From Bacteroidetes bacterium ADurb.Bin037 (lineage in GTDB: Bacteria; Bacteroidota; Bacteroidia; Bacteroidales; UBA932), in contig MWER01000013.1 of assembly GCA_002071175.1 (NCBI GenBank), positions 135,412 through 192,847 on the forward strand: DNA of 57,436 bases. Reading direction: 5' to 3'. Numbering within the stretch: position 1 is the first letter of the stretch; every line of letters begins with the position of its first letter. The translations under genes and the position numbers were made by a program. A model generated the notes under the pieces. It made no database searches. It saw only the letters and a list, made by a program, of their open reading frames with translations, and was not told where the DNA came from. Positions 14,601 to 23,636 of the stretch are shown piece after piece.

Positions 14601-15831
14601 ATGTCTTATTTATCAGTCCGTCATCACCGTTCAGATAGCAGGGAATAAAGAAAACCTTCACGTTATTCTTTTCTGCATTGGTCAAGCCCTGTTCCCGCAT
14701 TACGTTGAGCACCGGATCATACTCCGGGTCGTGCAGGTAATGGGAGGTCAGGAGATCGTCGTAATCCTTCCTGGGACCTTTGTGATTGGCCGGAACCATA
14801 ATAAAAGCAAGTATCTGCCTGTCAACATGGGTGCGCTCCCTGTTCAGGATGGCCATTGATTCGAGGAACACATCTATTCCTTTGTTCTTGAATTCATAAC
14901 GTCCGCTTATACCTACCAGGAAAGCATTTGTATCTACTTCCCTGTGCAACATACGGGATGCAATCTCGAGCAAGGCATCCCTTCCCTCCTGTCTTTTTTT
15001 GTCAAACTCCCGGTCAGGGGGAGTAATACTGTTCTCGAATCCGTTGGGTGTTACAATATCAACCTTCTTTTCCAGAAAATGCGCACACTCCCTGGCTGTA
15101 ATGTCGCTCACGGTAGTTAGGGCATCTGCATAAAAAGCAGCCGTTTTTTCCAGGGAATGTTTGGCTACAACATTGAGATCCCTGGCCTTTTCAACCGGAT
15201 TGTACATTTCCAGGTTATCGTACAGGGGTAACATATTCCCTGCTATGGAACGCCCCAGGACCGTGGCATGGGTGGTAAACGTTGTGGCTACCGGTATCTT
15301 GATCGATTTTAAATACAGGAGTCCTGTGCCCGTCATCCATTCATGAAATTGAGCCACACTTTTATGATGAGGCGCCAGGTTATGGCGCACAAAACTTTCA
15401 ATGACGATCCCGGTTGCATATCCGAACAGGGCAGATTCAATATAATCCCATTGTCCGCTGATGGAATCGAGTCCGAACTTTTTCCAGAGATCCGTAAAGA
15501 TCTCGTCTTTTCTTGCTATATAGGATGAAAAATCTACCAGCACGGCTATGGGATTTCCCGGAACATTCCAGCGTCCCACCCGAATCCTCAGACCTTCCTG
15601 CATGGCACGGTCTCTCCAGGAAAGCAACAGCCTGGGATCTTCCAGGAATTCGGGATTTTGCTTTGTCTCCCTCCATACGTCCGGTCCGATCAGAATATGC
15701 CTGTTTTCCATATCCCTGGACATATGCAACGCCTTTGTAGCAATCACGGTATGGATCCCTCCCACCTTGTTGCATACTTCCCAACTCACTTCAAATAAAT
15801 AATCGGGACTTAGATTTTGGTTACGCTTCAT
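11617..15831 (-). CDS. Glycogen synthase (GT3-like) fused to alpha-glucan phosphorylase (GT35)
   Basis: This single 1404-residue frame has two enzymes. Residues about 1-550 are a GT3-type glycogen synthase, with FEVSWEVCNKVGGIHTV at the start, FHEWMTGTGLLYLK, and the E-x7-E motif EPWGYTPLE at E428-E436. Residues about 555-1404 are an alpha-glucan phosphorylase of the DUF3417-containing bacterial/archaeal type: NLWWSWNQDARKLF, AYFSMEYGL, SGGLGILAGDYLK, CNEGHAAF, and the PLP lysine K1159 in EASGTSGEKAAMNG. One half elongates glycogen from nucleotide sugar and the other releases glucose-1-phosphate. All key residues look intact in both halves. In Bacteroides these are, as far as I recall, two separate proteins of about 550 and 850 residues, so this looks like a fusion of neighbours. 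Confidence 0.93.
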   Translation of the reverse strand: MKRNQNLSPDYLFEVSWEVCNKVGGIHTVIATKALHMSRDMENRHILIGPDVWRETKQNPEFLEDPRLLLSWRDRAMQEGLRIRVGRWNVPGNPIAVLVDFSSYIARKDEIFTDLWKKFGLDSISGQWDYIESALFGYATGIVIESFVRHNLAPHHKSVAQFHEWMTGTGLLYLKSIKIPVATTFTTHATVLGRSIAGNMLPLYDNLEMYNPVEKARDLNVVAKHSLEKTAAFYADALTTVSDITARECAHFLEKKVDIVTPNGFENSITPPDREFDKKRQEGRDALLEIASRMLHREVDTNAFLVGISGRYEFKNKGIDVFLESMAILNRERTHVDRQILAFIMVPANHKGPRKDYDDLLTSHYLHDPEYDPVLNVMREQGLTNAEKNNVKVFFIPCYLNGDDGLINKTYYELLIGLDLSVFPSYYEPWGYTPLESLAFRVPTITTSLAGFGAWVEKIYKSPHPGIEIIFRGDNNYVSVVNDVTSVIRRMSALSPAEAARVRDNARDVSTIALWDNQLQYYKKAYSIALDKIIENLGRFPLKREECTTTVHRELLRSFPTWSPVTIQKQLPQRLNFLEVLSRNLWWSWNQDARKLFSGINPELWEQVEKNPILLLDKIPYKQYKILEKNKAFLERLDRVETHFNAYMKARESLSGPAIAYFSMEYGLDWSLKIYSGGLGILAGDYLKESSDKGVSITGIGLLYRYGYFRQFLSAQGDQVSDREAVDFQKIPVIPVRDENDNWTIISIAFPGRNVYARIWKVDVGRTPLYLLDTDFEDNLPEDRSITHQLYGGDWENRLKQELLLGVGGIRALRALGIDADVYHCNEGHAAFIGLERIREYVVDENLSFEEAREVVRASSLFTTHTPVPAGHDAFTEDMLRPYFSHYPDRLKISWDTLMALGKTEMCDPHEKFSMSYLASNLSQEINGVSKMHGQVSREILNPLWPGYLPQESHVDYVTNGVHYQTWTAPEWKEVHSRIFGEDFGTHHYNKDCFMEFLKVGDKEVWSIRNGLRGKLIDRIVTALSSTKDAPEFYSPRDMVAIRGALSKDILTVGFARRFATYKRAHLLFANLDRLDELVNNPQRPVQFLFAGKAHPHDKAGQDLIRRIVEVSRMPRFIGKILFLPNYNMEMAKRLVQGVDVWMNTPTRPLEASGTSGEKAAMNGVMHFSVLDGWWVEGYREGAGWALSEERTYENQAYQDELDAAVIYNMLENEIAPMFYNRNDEGIPVAWVQHIKNTVAYVAGNFTTNRMMEDYEQKFYRPLQQRHVKMAEDNYALAKEMAFWKRRMEREWSSLEVLSYTHPNDSKDILTLGSENESRVKLYLGALSTEDIGVEMVITMRGRDGGIIIDEIVPFTLENVSNGEATYVCRLVPQTAGSYYVASRIFAKNQKMPHRQDFALVKWL

Positions 15832-15833
15832 AC

Positions 15834-17021
15834 TTATTGTTTAGTTGTGCGGAGCGTAATATCGCTCAACACGTTCATATAATTGATAAATGCTTCATAC
15901 GGTGTATCGTACGGATTGAAATACTTATGTACGTCCCCGTCTGAAAAGAATTTGGTACACATATAATAAAAATGGTCACTTGCCTGCAACCTCCGGAAAT
16001 CCCTCTTCAGATCCGGATTGTCACTATCCCTCACTTTATCCTCAATCTTGTACAGGTTGTTAAAAGCTTCCTGCTGTAATTCATTGCCCTGCCAGGCACT
16101 GATATCCCGTTCTTCATCCGCCCAGGATATGGCGTAGGGAACGTTCAAGGGAGCAATGGGCTGGTGCTTAACCGCAGCCTGGGAAGGTGTGAGGATCTCA
16201 AGGTTGGTATGGTTCAGTATCACTCCCGGAAGCGCCTTCAGGAATTCAAATATACCCGATGCAGCAGGCTGGTGTTCCCCGAAACTCTCATAATCCATGA
16301 AGATATTGACGATGTCATCCTTTTCAAGGGCCCCGGCGATCCATCCCGCATACTTTTCTGCCGTCAGGGGCCAATCGCCCCAGCTTTGGTTGGAAAAACG
16401 GAATGCAATATCGTCACTCAGCCTGAAATTACGAAGCAGCAGCTTTAATTTGGGATTCAGTGCATTTACATATAGGTAGTTGGGGCTTTTCCATCCCAGG
16501 ATATGTCTTGCACCTTCTGTCAGCATAGTGGTAAAACCCATACCGGAGACCATCTCACCTATCGTATCGGAATAGATCAGTTCCGTATTCCGAAATGCCT
16601 TGGGCTTCTGACCAAAATACTTCTCCATTGCATTGACATGCACCTTTATCTGGTCCCGGAATTTTCTGGGAGAGATCAACGAGGACAAAGAATGGGAATA
16701 TGTTTCGGCCAGAAACTCCACATGTCCTGTCCGGGCCAATTCCTTAAAGGATTCCAGCGCCTGGGGGGCAAATTGTTCCATTTGCTCCAGGGCTATGCCG
16801 CTAACGGAATAGGCTATCTTGAAAGCCCCGTCATATTTGTTTATCAGTTCCAGCATCAGACGGTTGGCTGGTACGTAACAACGTGAGGCAACCCGTGCCA
16901 TAATTGTTTTGTTGGCAAAATCATCAAAGTAGTCATGGTTCTTGCCTATATCAAAAAAGCGGTACTGACGTAACCTGTAAGGCTGGTGGACCTGAAAGTA
17001 CAAACAGAGTGTCTTTTTCAT
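15834..17021 (-). CDS. Glycoside hydrolase family 57 (alpha-amylase-like)
   Basis: This 395-residue protein starts KKTLCLYFQVHQPYRLRQYRF, the GH57 motif I region with HQP. The likely nucleophile glutamate lies in FRNTELIYSD and the acid/base aspartate in FMDYESFGEHQ (motif 4). Retaining GH57 enzymes act on alpha-1,4-glucans (amylase, glucanotransferase or branching activity), and the precise reaction is not clear from sequence. No signal peptide is visible, so it acts in the cytoplasm. It lies between the GT4 gene (12-base gap) and the synthase-phosphorylase gene (2-base gap), an arrangement typical of Bacteroidota glycogen loci. Confidence 0.93.
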   Translation of the reverse strand: MKKTLCLYFQVHQPYRLRQYRFFDIGKNHDYFDDFANKTIMARVASRCYVPANRLMLELINKYDGAFKIAYSVSGIALEQMEQFAPQALESFKELARTGHVEFLAETYSHSLSSLISPRKFRDQIKVHVNAMEKYFGQKPKAFRNTELIYSDTIGEMVSGMGFTTMLTEGARHILGWKSPNYLYVNALNPKLKLLLRNFRLSDDIAFRFSNQSWGDWPLTAEKYAGWIAGALEKDDIVNIFMDYESFGEHQPAASGIFEFLKALPGVILNHTNLEILTPSQAAVKHQPIAPLNVPYAISWADEERDISAWQGNELQQEAFNNLYKIEDKVRDSDNPDLKRDFRRLQASDHFYYMCTKFFSDGDVHKYFNPYDTPYEAFINYMNVLSDITLRTTKQ

Positions 17022-17033
17022 ATTATTTGTTTT

Positions 17034-18320
17034 TTATTTTTCTTCTATTACAGATTCGTAGATCTCTTTGACCTTGAGTGCGGCATCGACCCATTTCAGG
17101 GAATTGACCTCTTCCAACCCGCATCTGACCGTCATAGCAGACAATGCCGGATAGGTCAACAATCCGTAAATGGCATCGGCCATGGCATTGACATCCCAGA
17201 AATCCACCTTTATGGCATGGTCCAATACTTCGGCCACACCGGACTGTTTAGATATAATGGTCGGCACGTTGGCACGCATGGCTTCCAGGGGAGATATCCC
17301 GAACGGTTCCGATACCGAGGGCATGACATAAACATCGGAATAGGCAAACATATTCTTAACATCTTCCCCACGCAAAAAGCCTGTAAAATGGAAGTGGGAG
17401 GAAATGCCAAGCTTGGCCACACGCCGGATGGACCGGTTGAACATGTCCCCGCTCCCAGCCATCACAAAACGGACATTTTGTATTTTCTGCAACACTTTAT
17501 AAGCAGCTTCTATGAAGTACTCGGGTCCCTTCTGGAAGGTGATCCGGCCAAGGAACGTAACGATCTTCTCGGGAACGCCCCTTGTTATTTCACGGTCTTC
17601 TACAGAACTGAAATCCACCGCATTGTGCACGGTGAACACTTTTGCAGGATCTATATGGTACCGGTTTATAATGGTGTTTCGGGTGAGATTGCTCACTGCA
17701 ATCACCCTGTCTGCAGCGTCCATGCCCCGTTTTTCCAGCTCATAGACCTGTGGGTTGACATTTTCTCCGGAACGATCAAATTCCGTAGCATGTACGTGTA
17801 TGACAAGGGGCTTCCCCGTTACACGCTTTGCTGCGATCCCGGCCATGTTGGTCAGCCAGTCGTGGGCATGGATCACGTCAAACCGGTTTTGCCTGGCAAT
17901 GGCAGCTGCTACCAGCGAGTAACGCATCACCTCCTCCATAAGGTTTTTCCCGTATTTGCCCGAAAACTTGAACTTCTGTCCGAACGAGATCCTGAATTCG
18001 CTCCATTCCTTTTCCCTTTCCAGGTCCACCTGCTCTTCAAATTCATCGGGACCCAGGTAGGGAATAAGGTTGGAAGTGACTTTTATAAACTGCAACTTAT
18101 CAAAGATCTGCCGGGCTTCTTCCTTTGTTTCAAATGCAGCCACATCGCTTGCATTGATTATGCGAACGGCACTCTGGTCTTCATCCCCCGAAGCCGAAGG
18201 CATCACAAAGAGGACTTCTACCTGATGCTTTGCCAGTCCCCTGGTCAATCCGTCACAGGCCGTTCCCAGTCCACCGGATATATGAGGAGGGAATTCCCAT
18301 CCGAACATCAGTACTTTCAT
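17034..18320 (-). CDS. Glycosyltransferase family 4, glycogen-associated
   Basis: This 428-residue GT-B enzyme starts MKVLMFGWEFPPHISGGLG, with a synthase-like glycine loop (HISGGLGTACDGL). DVIHAHDWLTNMAG and an HVHATEFDRSG segment follow, then a C-terminal nucleotide-sugar site with FLGRITFQKGPEYFIEA and the E-x7-E motif EPFGISPLE. It probably transfers glucose from ADP- or UDP-glucose in glycogen synthesis or priming. The donor cannot be read from sequence. Its start overlaps the debranching enzyme stop (ATGA), showing tight coupling. A role in polysaccharide other than glycogen is possible, but the operon argues against it. Confidence 0.9.
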   Translation of the reverse strand: MKVLMFGWEFPPHISGGLGTACDGLTRGLAKHQVEVLFVMPSASGDEDQSAVRIINASDVAAFETKEEARQIFDKLQFIKVTSNLIPYLGPDEFEEQVDLEREKEWSEFRISFGQKFKFSGKYGKNLMEEVMRYSLVAAAIARQNRFDVIHAHDWLTNMAGIAAKRVTGKPLVIHVHATEFDRSGENVNPQVYELEKRGMDAADRVIAVSNLTRNTIINRYHIDPAKVFTVHNAVDFSSVEDREITRGVPEKIVTFLGRITFQKGPEYFIEAAYKVLQKIQNVRFVMAGSGDMFNRSIRRVAKLGISSHFHFTGFLRGEDVKNMFAYSDVYVMPSVSEPFGISPLEAMRANVPTIISKQSGVAEVLDHAIKVDFWDVNAMADAIYGLLTYPALSAMTVRCGLEEVNSLKWVDAALKVKEIYESVIEEK

Positions 18321-20227
18321 AGTTTGTTGTATTTTTCAACGAGGTTCATAAGGCGCAGGATCTCGGCAACGTTACGGGCACTTGAAGTACAACCGTGCGG
18401 ACGATGCGGGGGATCCCCGTCGTAGAGTTCGGCAATGGACCCTATGCCGTGTTCGGTCATATCTTCTTCAAACACATTCAACATCTCCGTGGCACAAGAG
18501 GCAAATCCTTTTCCGTGCAGGCGAAACTGCGCTTCCAGGTACGGGCCCATCAGCCATGGCCATGCCGAACCTTGGTGGTAAGCTCTATTCCGTTTTACCG
18601 GATCTCCCTCACAATGACCTTCAAACAAAGGATTCTTGGGAGACAACGTCCTGATTCCCCGTGGCGTCAGGAGTTCTTTTCTACATACTTCCAAAATAGA
18701 ATTTATAGTTTCGTCACCCAGGGGGGTGAAGGGCAACGAACAGGCAATGATCTGATTGGGCCTGGTAAAGATATTTTGTCCTTCGTGGTCTACATAATCT
18801 ACCAGATGGGAACGTGATTCACACCAGAAAGTCGGCAAGAAATTTTCCTTTACCAATCCGGGTATATCTTCAAATTCAGTAACAAAAGCGGTATCCCCCT
18901 GATCTTTTGCCAGTTCCAGGGCAAAACAGACGGCATTATACCAGAGCGCACATACTTCCACAATATATCCGGTGCGCAAGTTTACCGGTTTTCCGTCTAC
19001 CATGGAGTCCATCCAGGTAACGGGCACCCCTTGCTTTTCAGCCCAGATCAGGCCGTTAGGATGCATTTTTACCATACCGGTTCCCTTTATATAATTATGC
19101 AATATCGATTTCATGACCTTTCCGTACTTCTTCCAGAGGGGAGCCTTGTCTCCGCTCCGATCAAGGTATTGCTGCAAGGTCCAGAAAAACCATAAAGGAG
19201 CATCTGCAGATCCGTACAGTGTACTCTCTTCGGCAGCCAACGTATCCAGACCGGAGGTAAAAAGTTTCATCCCGTTGTCTGTGGAAAGAGTAAGTCCGGG
19301 TAAAGCAATCGCCGTATCTCTGGGATTCATTCCCAACCATGGATATCCTGCAACGACACGGGTCTTTCCGTTCCTGTTAATAAGGAACTGGGAAGCCGAC
19401 AACTTAAGGCAATTCCGGTAAGAATCCCGGGACGGTCTGTTGGAGATCTCCTTGTCGAACAGGCACTTAAGTCTGGAGGGATTGGCCTGGGTCAGCGAAG
19501 CTGAAAACACAATGCTTTGTCCCTTGCGAATGGGACATTCAAAATATCCGGGCACAAAGAGGTCTTCCCTATAGTCATACCCCCTGATCTTTTCCTGGAG
19601 ATATTCTATATTTTTGTACCAGTCAGGGAAACTGACAAATTCATTCAATACGTTCAATTGCATGTACAGTCTGGGGAAACCCCCGTAAAGACAATAACCC
19701 ACACCTTTTTCCACCTTGGAATGGAAGATGTCGGCCGCCAGATTGGCACGGGTCAGATCATGGACGTTGCGAAATGCCAAAAAGGGCTTGAGCCTGAGTG
19801 ATGTCGGTGAATGGGCTTCCAGAAGGGTATAACGAATCAGCAACTGTTCCTTGTTATGCAGGAAAACGACCTCCTTGCGAAATATCATTCCCCCTATCCT
19901 GTAGGTCAGGACAATATTCTTGTCCATTTCAAAGTCTATGATGTATTTATGGCCCCGGGGGTCATAGATACCGGGATACCTGTGTATTCCCAGGTTGAAT
20001 GGCTGGTCGTGCTGGATGAGTGTCTCGTCCAGCGATGACAACAGTATGTAATTGCCACCTCCCAGTGCATCTATGGGTACTACCAAAAGGCCGTGGTATT
20101 TCCTGGTATTGCATCCGGTCAGGGTCGTATTCAGGTAGCCGCCTGCCCTGTTGGTCGATAAAATTTCCCGGCTCAATGAATATTCCAGATTCCCCAATTC
20201 ATGTTTGTTGAACTGTAAATATGCCAT
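18317..20227 (-). CDS. Glycogen debranching enzyme (amylo-alpha-1,6-glucosidase)
   Basis: From the ATG at 20227 the product is 636 residues, beginning MAYLQFNKHELGNLEYSLSRE. This matches the usual start of the family better than the ATG six codons upstream. The N-terminal domain shows TNRAGGYLNTTLTGCNTRKYHGLLV. The C-terminal (alpha/alpha)6 glucosidase domain has GSADAPLWFFWTLQQYL, VPVTWMDSMVDGKPV and RAYHQGSAWPWLMGPYLEA. It hydrolyses alpha-1,6 branch points of glycogen in the cytoplasm. It follows glgB and overlaps the GT4 gene by four bases, as part of the glycogen operon. Confidence 0.92.
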   Translation of the reverse strand: MAYLQFNKHELGNLEYSLSREILSTNRAGGYLNTTLTGCNTRKYHGLLVVPIDALGGGNYILLSSLDETLIQHDQPFNLGIHRYPGIYDPRGHKYIIDFEMDKNIVLTYRIGGMIFRKEVVFLHNKEQLLIRYTLLEAHSPTSLRLKPFLAFRNVHDLTRANLAADIFHSKVEKGVGYCLYGGFPRLYMQLNVLNEFVSFPDWYKNIEYLQEKIRGYDYREDLFVPGYFECPIRKGQSIVFSASLTQANPSRLKCLFDKEISNRPSRDSYRNCLKLSASQFLINRNGKTRVVAGYPWLGMNPRDTAIALPGLTLSTDNGMKLFTSGLDTLAAEESTLYGSADAPLWFFWTLQQYLDRSGDKAPLWKKYGKVMKSILHNYIKGTGMVKMHPNGLIWAEKQGVPVTWMDSMVDGKPVNLRTGYIVEVCALWYNAVCFALELAKDQGDTAFVTEFEDIPGLVKENFLPTFWCESRSHLVDYVDHEGQNIFTRPNQIIACSLPFTPLGDETINSILEVCRKELLTPRGIRTLSPKNPLFEGHCEGDPVKRNRAYHQGSAWPWLMGPYLEAQFRLHGKGFASCATEMLNVFEEDMTEHGIGSIAELYDGDPPHRPHGCTSSARNVAEILRLMNLVEKYNKL

Positions 20228-20264
20228 AGTTTTTTCCTTATTCAATAAGTTTGCAAGTTACTAA

Positions 20265-22247
20265 TTATTCTACAGTAAACACCATTGCAGTACGCGCAGG
20301 CAGATACAGGAACAAGACGTTGGTCCCCCTCTGCGGAACGGTCAGATGCACTACACCCCGGTCATTCCTGCCAAAGCCTCCGTACAAGGGATCATCGGTA
20401 TCGAGAATGCAACGGTAACTACCCGGCACAACCTCCATTCCGTATCCGGTATAGGAGCGGACAGGGCTCAGATTGAAGACAAAGAGCAAATGACCGCGCT
20501 CAAAAGCCAATACCTGTGATCCGATATCCTGCACCACAGGACGTGGGGCACTATTATACAAATTCTGTGCCCGGGCCATACGTATCATATCCCTGTCAAA
20601 AAGTTCCAATCCCTTGTAGCGCAACAAGTCATTGTCTGCCAGGGACCACTGCCTGCGGGCATAATAATAGCTCCATCCGTTCCCTTCCCTTGGAAAATCT
20701 ATCCATTCCGGATGACCGAATTCGTTACCCATGAAGTTCAAATAACCATCCCCCGCAGTAGACAGCGAAAGCAAGCGTATGATCTTGTGCAGGGCTATAC
20801 CGCGATCTACCGTAAGAGACGGGATATCTTTGCTCATAGAAGTATACATTTCCTTATCTATAAGCCTGAATATAATGGTTTTATCTCCAACCATGGCCTG
20901 GTCATGGCATTCTGCGTAGGAGATGGTACGTTCGTCCTGCCTTTTGTTGGTCAACTGGTAGAAAATATCCCCGACATGCCAGTCTTCATCACGCAATTCC
21001 TTTATCCATTTGATCCAATGATCGGCTACTCCCATGCTCATCCGGAAATCAAACCCGACACCTCCCTTTTCCGGGGGATATGCCAGTGTCGGCATGCCGC
21101 TTACATCTTCAGCAATAGTAATGGCATCGGGATTGCATTCATGTATTAACCTGTTGGCCAGTCCCAGGTAAGTTATGGCGTCTTCGTCCTGGGTCCCGTC
21201 AAAATAATGCCCGTATCCGGTAAAATCCCTTGCCAGACCGTGATCGTAGTACATCATGGAAGTCACCCCATCAAAACGGAACCCGTCAAAACGAAATTCT
21301 TCCATCCAGTATTTGATATTGGACAACAAAAAATAGAGCACTGCATTCTTGCCGTAATCAAAACAACGGGAAGACCAAAGGGTATGCTCTCCCCTTTGTC
21401 CGGAATGGAAGTACAGGTCATAAGTTCCGTCAAACCGGCTCAGTCCCTCTATCTCGTTTTTAACGGCATGGGAATGAACCAAATCCATGATCACGGCAAT
21501 GCCATGGCCGTGGGCTTCGTCCACCAACCTTTTCAATTCTTCGGGAGTCCCGAACCGTGAACTGACCGCAAAGAAATTGGAGACCTGGTACCCGAAAGAA
21601 CCGTAATAGGGGTGCTCCTGAATGGCCATCAATTGAATGGTGTTGTATCCCAGCCGTACTACTCTGGGAAGGACCCCTGTACGGAACCATTCAAAACCGG
21701 CAATTCCGGGCTCTTCACCGCTCATGCCGATATGCGCCTCATAGATCAGGGGATTTTTCACCCGGGGCGGATTGTTGTGTTTCCAACGATAAGGTACGGG
21801 AGGGTCCCATACTTGTGCACTGAATATCTTGGTATCCGAATCCTGAACACAACGCCTTGCATAGGCGGGAAGACGTTCCCCCGCCCCACCGGGCCATTCC
21901 ATGATCCATTTATACAATTGTCCGTGTTGCAGGGCTCCTTCGGGAAGTTTTAGTTCCCAATTGCCGGATCCCACGAAACGGAAAGCGTAGTCAGGAAGTT
22001 TTTTCCATCCGTTACATTCTCCTACCAGGTAAAGGTTCGTGGCATTGGGTGCCCATTCACGGCATACCCACCCTTCTTCCGTCTTATGGACACCGTAATA
22101 AAGATGATTATTGACCGCCCGGCACAGTTTGCCATGCGTGCCTATGATTTCCCCTGCCTTGGTCAAACGCATCTGATGGCGTCGCCATATAACGGGTTTA
22201 TAGGGCTTCAGATAAGGGTCCCGTTCCCATATTTCCAGCTCTTTCAT
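20265..22247 (-). CDS. glgB: 1,4-alpha-glucan branching enzyme (GH13)
   Basis: This 660-residue protein has a CBM48-like N-terminal domain and a GH13 barrel. The catalytic residues are visible: nucleophile D326 in FRFDGVTS, acid/base E380 in TIAEDVSG, and transition-state D449 in ECHDQAM. VMDLVHSHAVKN is conserved region I. The length and MxYxxHG-type loop (MMYYDHG) match the eukaryote-like branching enzymes of Bacteroidota. It makes alpha-1,6 branches in glycogen. It starts six bases after xseB and precedes the debranching enzyme, with no promoter visible in between. Confidence 0.95.
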   Translation of the reverse strand: MKELEIWERDPYLKPYKPVIWRRHQMRLTKAGEIIGTHGKLCRAVNNHLYYGVHKTEEGWVCREWAPNATNLYLVGECNGWKKLPDYAFRFVGSGNWELKLPEGALQHGQLYKWIMEWPGGAGERLPAYARRCVQDSDTKIFSAQVWDPPVPYRWKHNNPPRVKNPLIYEAHIGMSGEEPGIAGFEWFRTGVLPRVVRLGYNTIQLMAIQEHPYYGSFGYQVSNFFAVSSRFGTPEELKRLVDEAHGHGIAVIMDLVHSHAVKNEIEGLSRFDGTYDLYFHSGQRGEHTLWSSRCFDYGKNAVLYFLLSNIKYWMEEFRFDGFRFDGVTSMMYYDHGLARDFTGYGHYFDGTQDEDAITYLGLANRLIHECNPDAITIAEDVSGMPTLAYPPEKGGVGFDFRMSMGVADHWIKWIKELRDEDWHVGDIFYQLTNKRQDERTISYAECHDQAMVGDKTIIFRLIDKEMYTSMSKDIPSLTVDRGIALHKIIRLLSLSTAGDGYLNFMGNEFGHPEWIDFPREGNGWSYYYARRQWSLADNDLLRYKGLELFDRDMIRMARAQNLYNSAPRPVVQDIGSQVLAFERGHLLFVFNLSPVRSYTGYGMEVVPGSYRCILDTDDPLYGGFGRNDRGVVHLTVPQRGTNVLFLYLPARTAMVFTVE

Positions 22248-22253
22248 GAGCGG

Positions 22254-22460
22254 CTATTCCTTTTCATAAGCATCGAGTGTCGTTTCCGCGTCTTCACGTA
22301 CCTTGCGCAGGTAATTCCTGCAATAGGACACCAGGTCAAGAGCTCTTTTCACTTTCGAGGCAATCTGTCCCAGATCGGCATCGGGCCGTTCCAGTTCTTC
22401 CACCAGCGTTTCCAGTTCCCGACGTGCCTGCTGGTAGGTCATCTCCGTTTTCTTCTTCAT
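22254..22460 (-). CDS. xseB: Exodeoxyribonuclease VII small subunit
   Basis: This 68-residue, mostly helical protein has the XseB pattern TYQQARRELETLVEELERPDADLGQIASKVKRALDLVSYCRNYLRKV, whose helices bind XseA. ExoVII degrades single-stranded DNA in both directions. The gene begins five bases after the xseA stop, and glgB starts six bases after it. A Bacteroidota genome commonly keeps xseA and xseB together; the run-on into glycogen genes is the unusual part. Confidence 0.93.
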   Translation of the reverse strand: MKKKTEMTYQQARRELETLVEELERPDADLGQIASKVKRALDLVSYCRNYLRKVREDAETTLDAYEKE

Positions 22461-22465
22461 AAGGG

Positions 22466-23632
22466 TCAGTTTTCTATATTATCGACGGTAGCGTCAAAGC
22501 TGCCTTTTGCAAGTATCGTAGTAATCTTGTCCCCTTTTCCGAGCAGAGCGGTATCGACCAACGTTCTGCCTTGGGACAAGGTCAGAGAATATCCTTTCTG
22601 TAGCAACGCAAGGGGGTTGTTCCTCAGGATTCGTTGTTCCAGTAATTCCATTACATGACCGTGCTGTTGCACGATCCATCTGACGGCACCCCTGATATCT
22701 TTCAGCAAATGGTCCAGGCCCTGTTGTTCCTCGCTTATCCTGTTGTGAACAGCCCGCTCCAGCCTATGGGAAAGCTGAAACAGGTCTTCATCTTCAACGG
22801 CTACCTGTCCGTCAAGAAACCCGGCAACCGCCGTAGGTGTTTTCAATGCCATATGCGCCACCCTATCCGCAATATGTACATCCCTGTGATGACCTATCCC
22901 CGTTATGACCGGCAAAGGAAACTGGGCTATATGGGCAGCCAGGTCGTAATTGTCGTAACAATGCAGGTCGGCCACCGCACCTCCTCCGCGCAACAGCAGC
23001 AACAGATCGAACTCCCTTCCCGAAGCCATTACGCTTTCCATAGCCGATATGATGCTCGAGGGAGCTTCGCTTCCCTGCATTAGCGCAGGGAACAAGGTCA
23101 CGCTAAATCCGTAGGCCGAATCGTTTATCTGATTGATAAAATCCTGATACCCGGCTGCCGTCGGCGACGATATAACGGCCAATCGCAGGGGAAGAAGCGG
23201 AAAGGGCAGTTGTCTGTTCATATCCAGGATTCCTTCCTTTTCCAGCCGCTGCATAGTTTTTCTCCTTTCCAGCTCCAGCCCCCCCAGAGTGAATGAAGGA
23301 TCAATATCACTGACCACCAAACTCAATCCGTAAAGAGGGTGCATCTTCGGTTCCACGCAAAGCAGAACCTGCAGTCCACTGCGAAGGTCCATTCCCGTGG
23401 CCGTCCTGAAATAAGGATCAATAATGGAGAAAACGCTTGCCCAAATCACCGCCTGGGCTTTAGCCAACAGCTTGTCAGTTTCGGGTTCCTTCTGTACGAG
23501 TTCCATATGACAATGGCCGTTGCGTACGGTCAGCTGATTGATCTCGGCCCGGACCCAGCACGGTTCTTCAAAAGCTTTATTGACAGCCTCTTCCAATCGC
23601 TTTTGCAGGTCAATGAGATCTATTTTCTCCAT
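22466..23632 (-). CDS. xseA: Exodeoxyribonuclease VII large subunit
   Basis: This 388-residue protein has an N-terminal OB fold (VRAEINQLTVRNGHCHMELVQKE) and the catalytic core with VISSPTAAGYQDFINQI, LLLLRGGGAVADLHCYDNYDLA, PVITGIGHHRDVHIADRVAHMALKTPTAVAGFL. It is the nuclease subunit of ExoVII, used in repair. At 388 residues it is shorter than the E. coli enzyme (about 456), mainly in the C-terminal coiled coil, a normal feature of the phylum. It is the first gene of the long minus-strand operon. A -7 box ends four bases before its ATG. Confidence 0.95.
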   Translation of the reverse strand: MEKIDLIDLQKRLEEAVNKAFEEPCWVRAEINQLTVRNGHCHMELVQKEPETDKLLAKAQAVIWASVFSIIDPYFRTATGMDLRSGLQVLLCVEPKMHPLYGLSLVVSDIDPSFTLGGLELERRKTMQRLEKEGILDMNRQLPFPLLPLRLAVISSPTAAGYQDFINQINDSAYGFSVTLFPALMQGSEAPSSIISAMESVMASGREFDLLLLLRGGGAVADLHCYDNYDLAAHIAQFPLPVITGIGHHRDVHIADRVAHMALKTPTAVAGFLDGQVAVEDEDLFQLSHRLERAVHNRISEEQQGLDHLLKDIRGAVRWIVQQHGHVMELLEQRILRNNPLALLQKGYSLTLSQGRTLVDTALLGKGDKITTILAKGSFDATVDNIEN

Positions 23633-23636
23633 GCGG

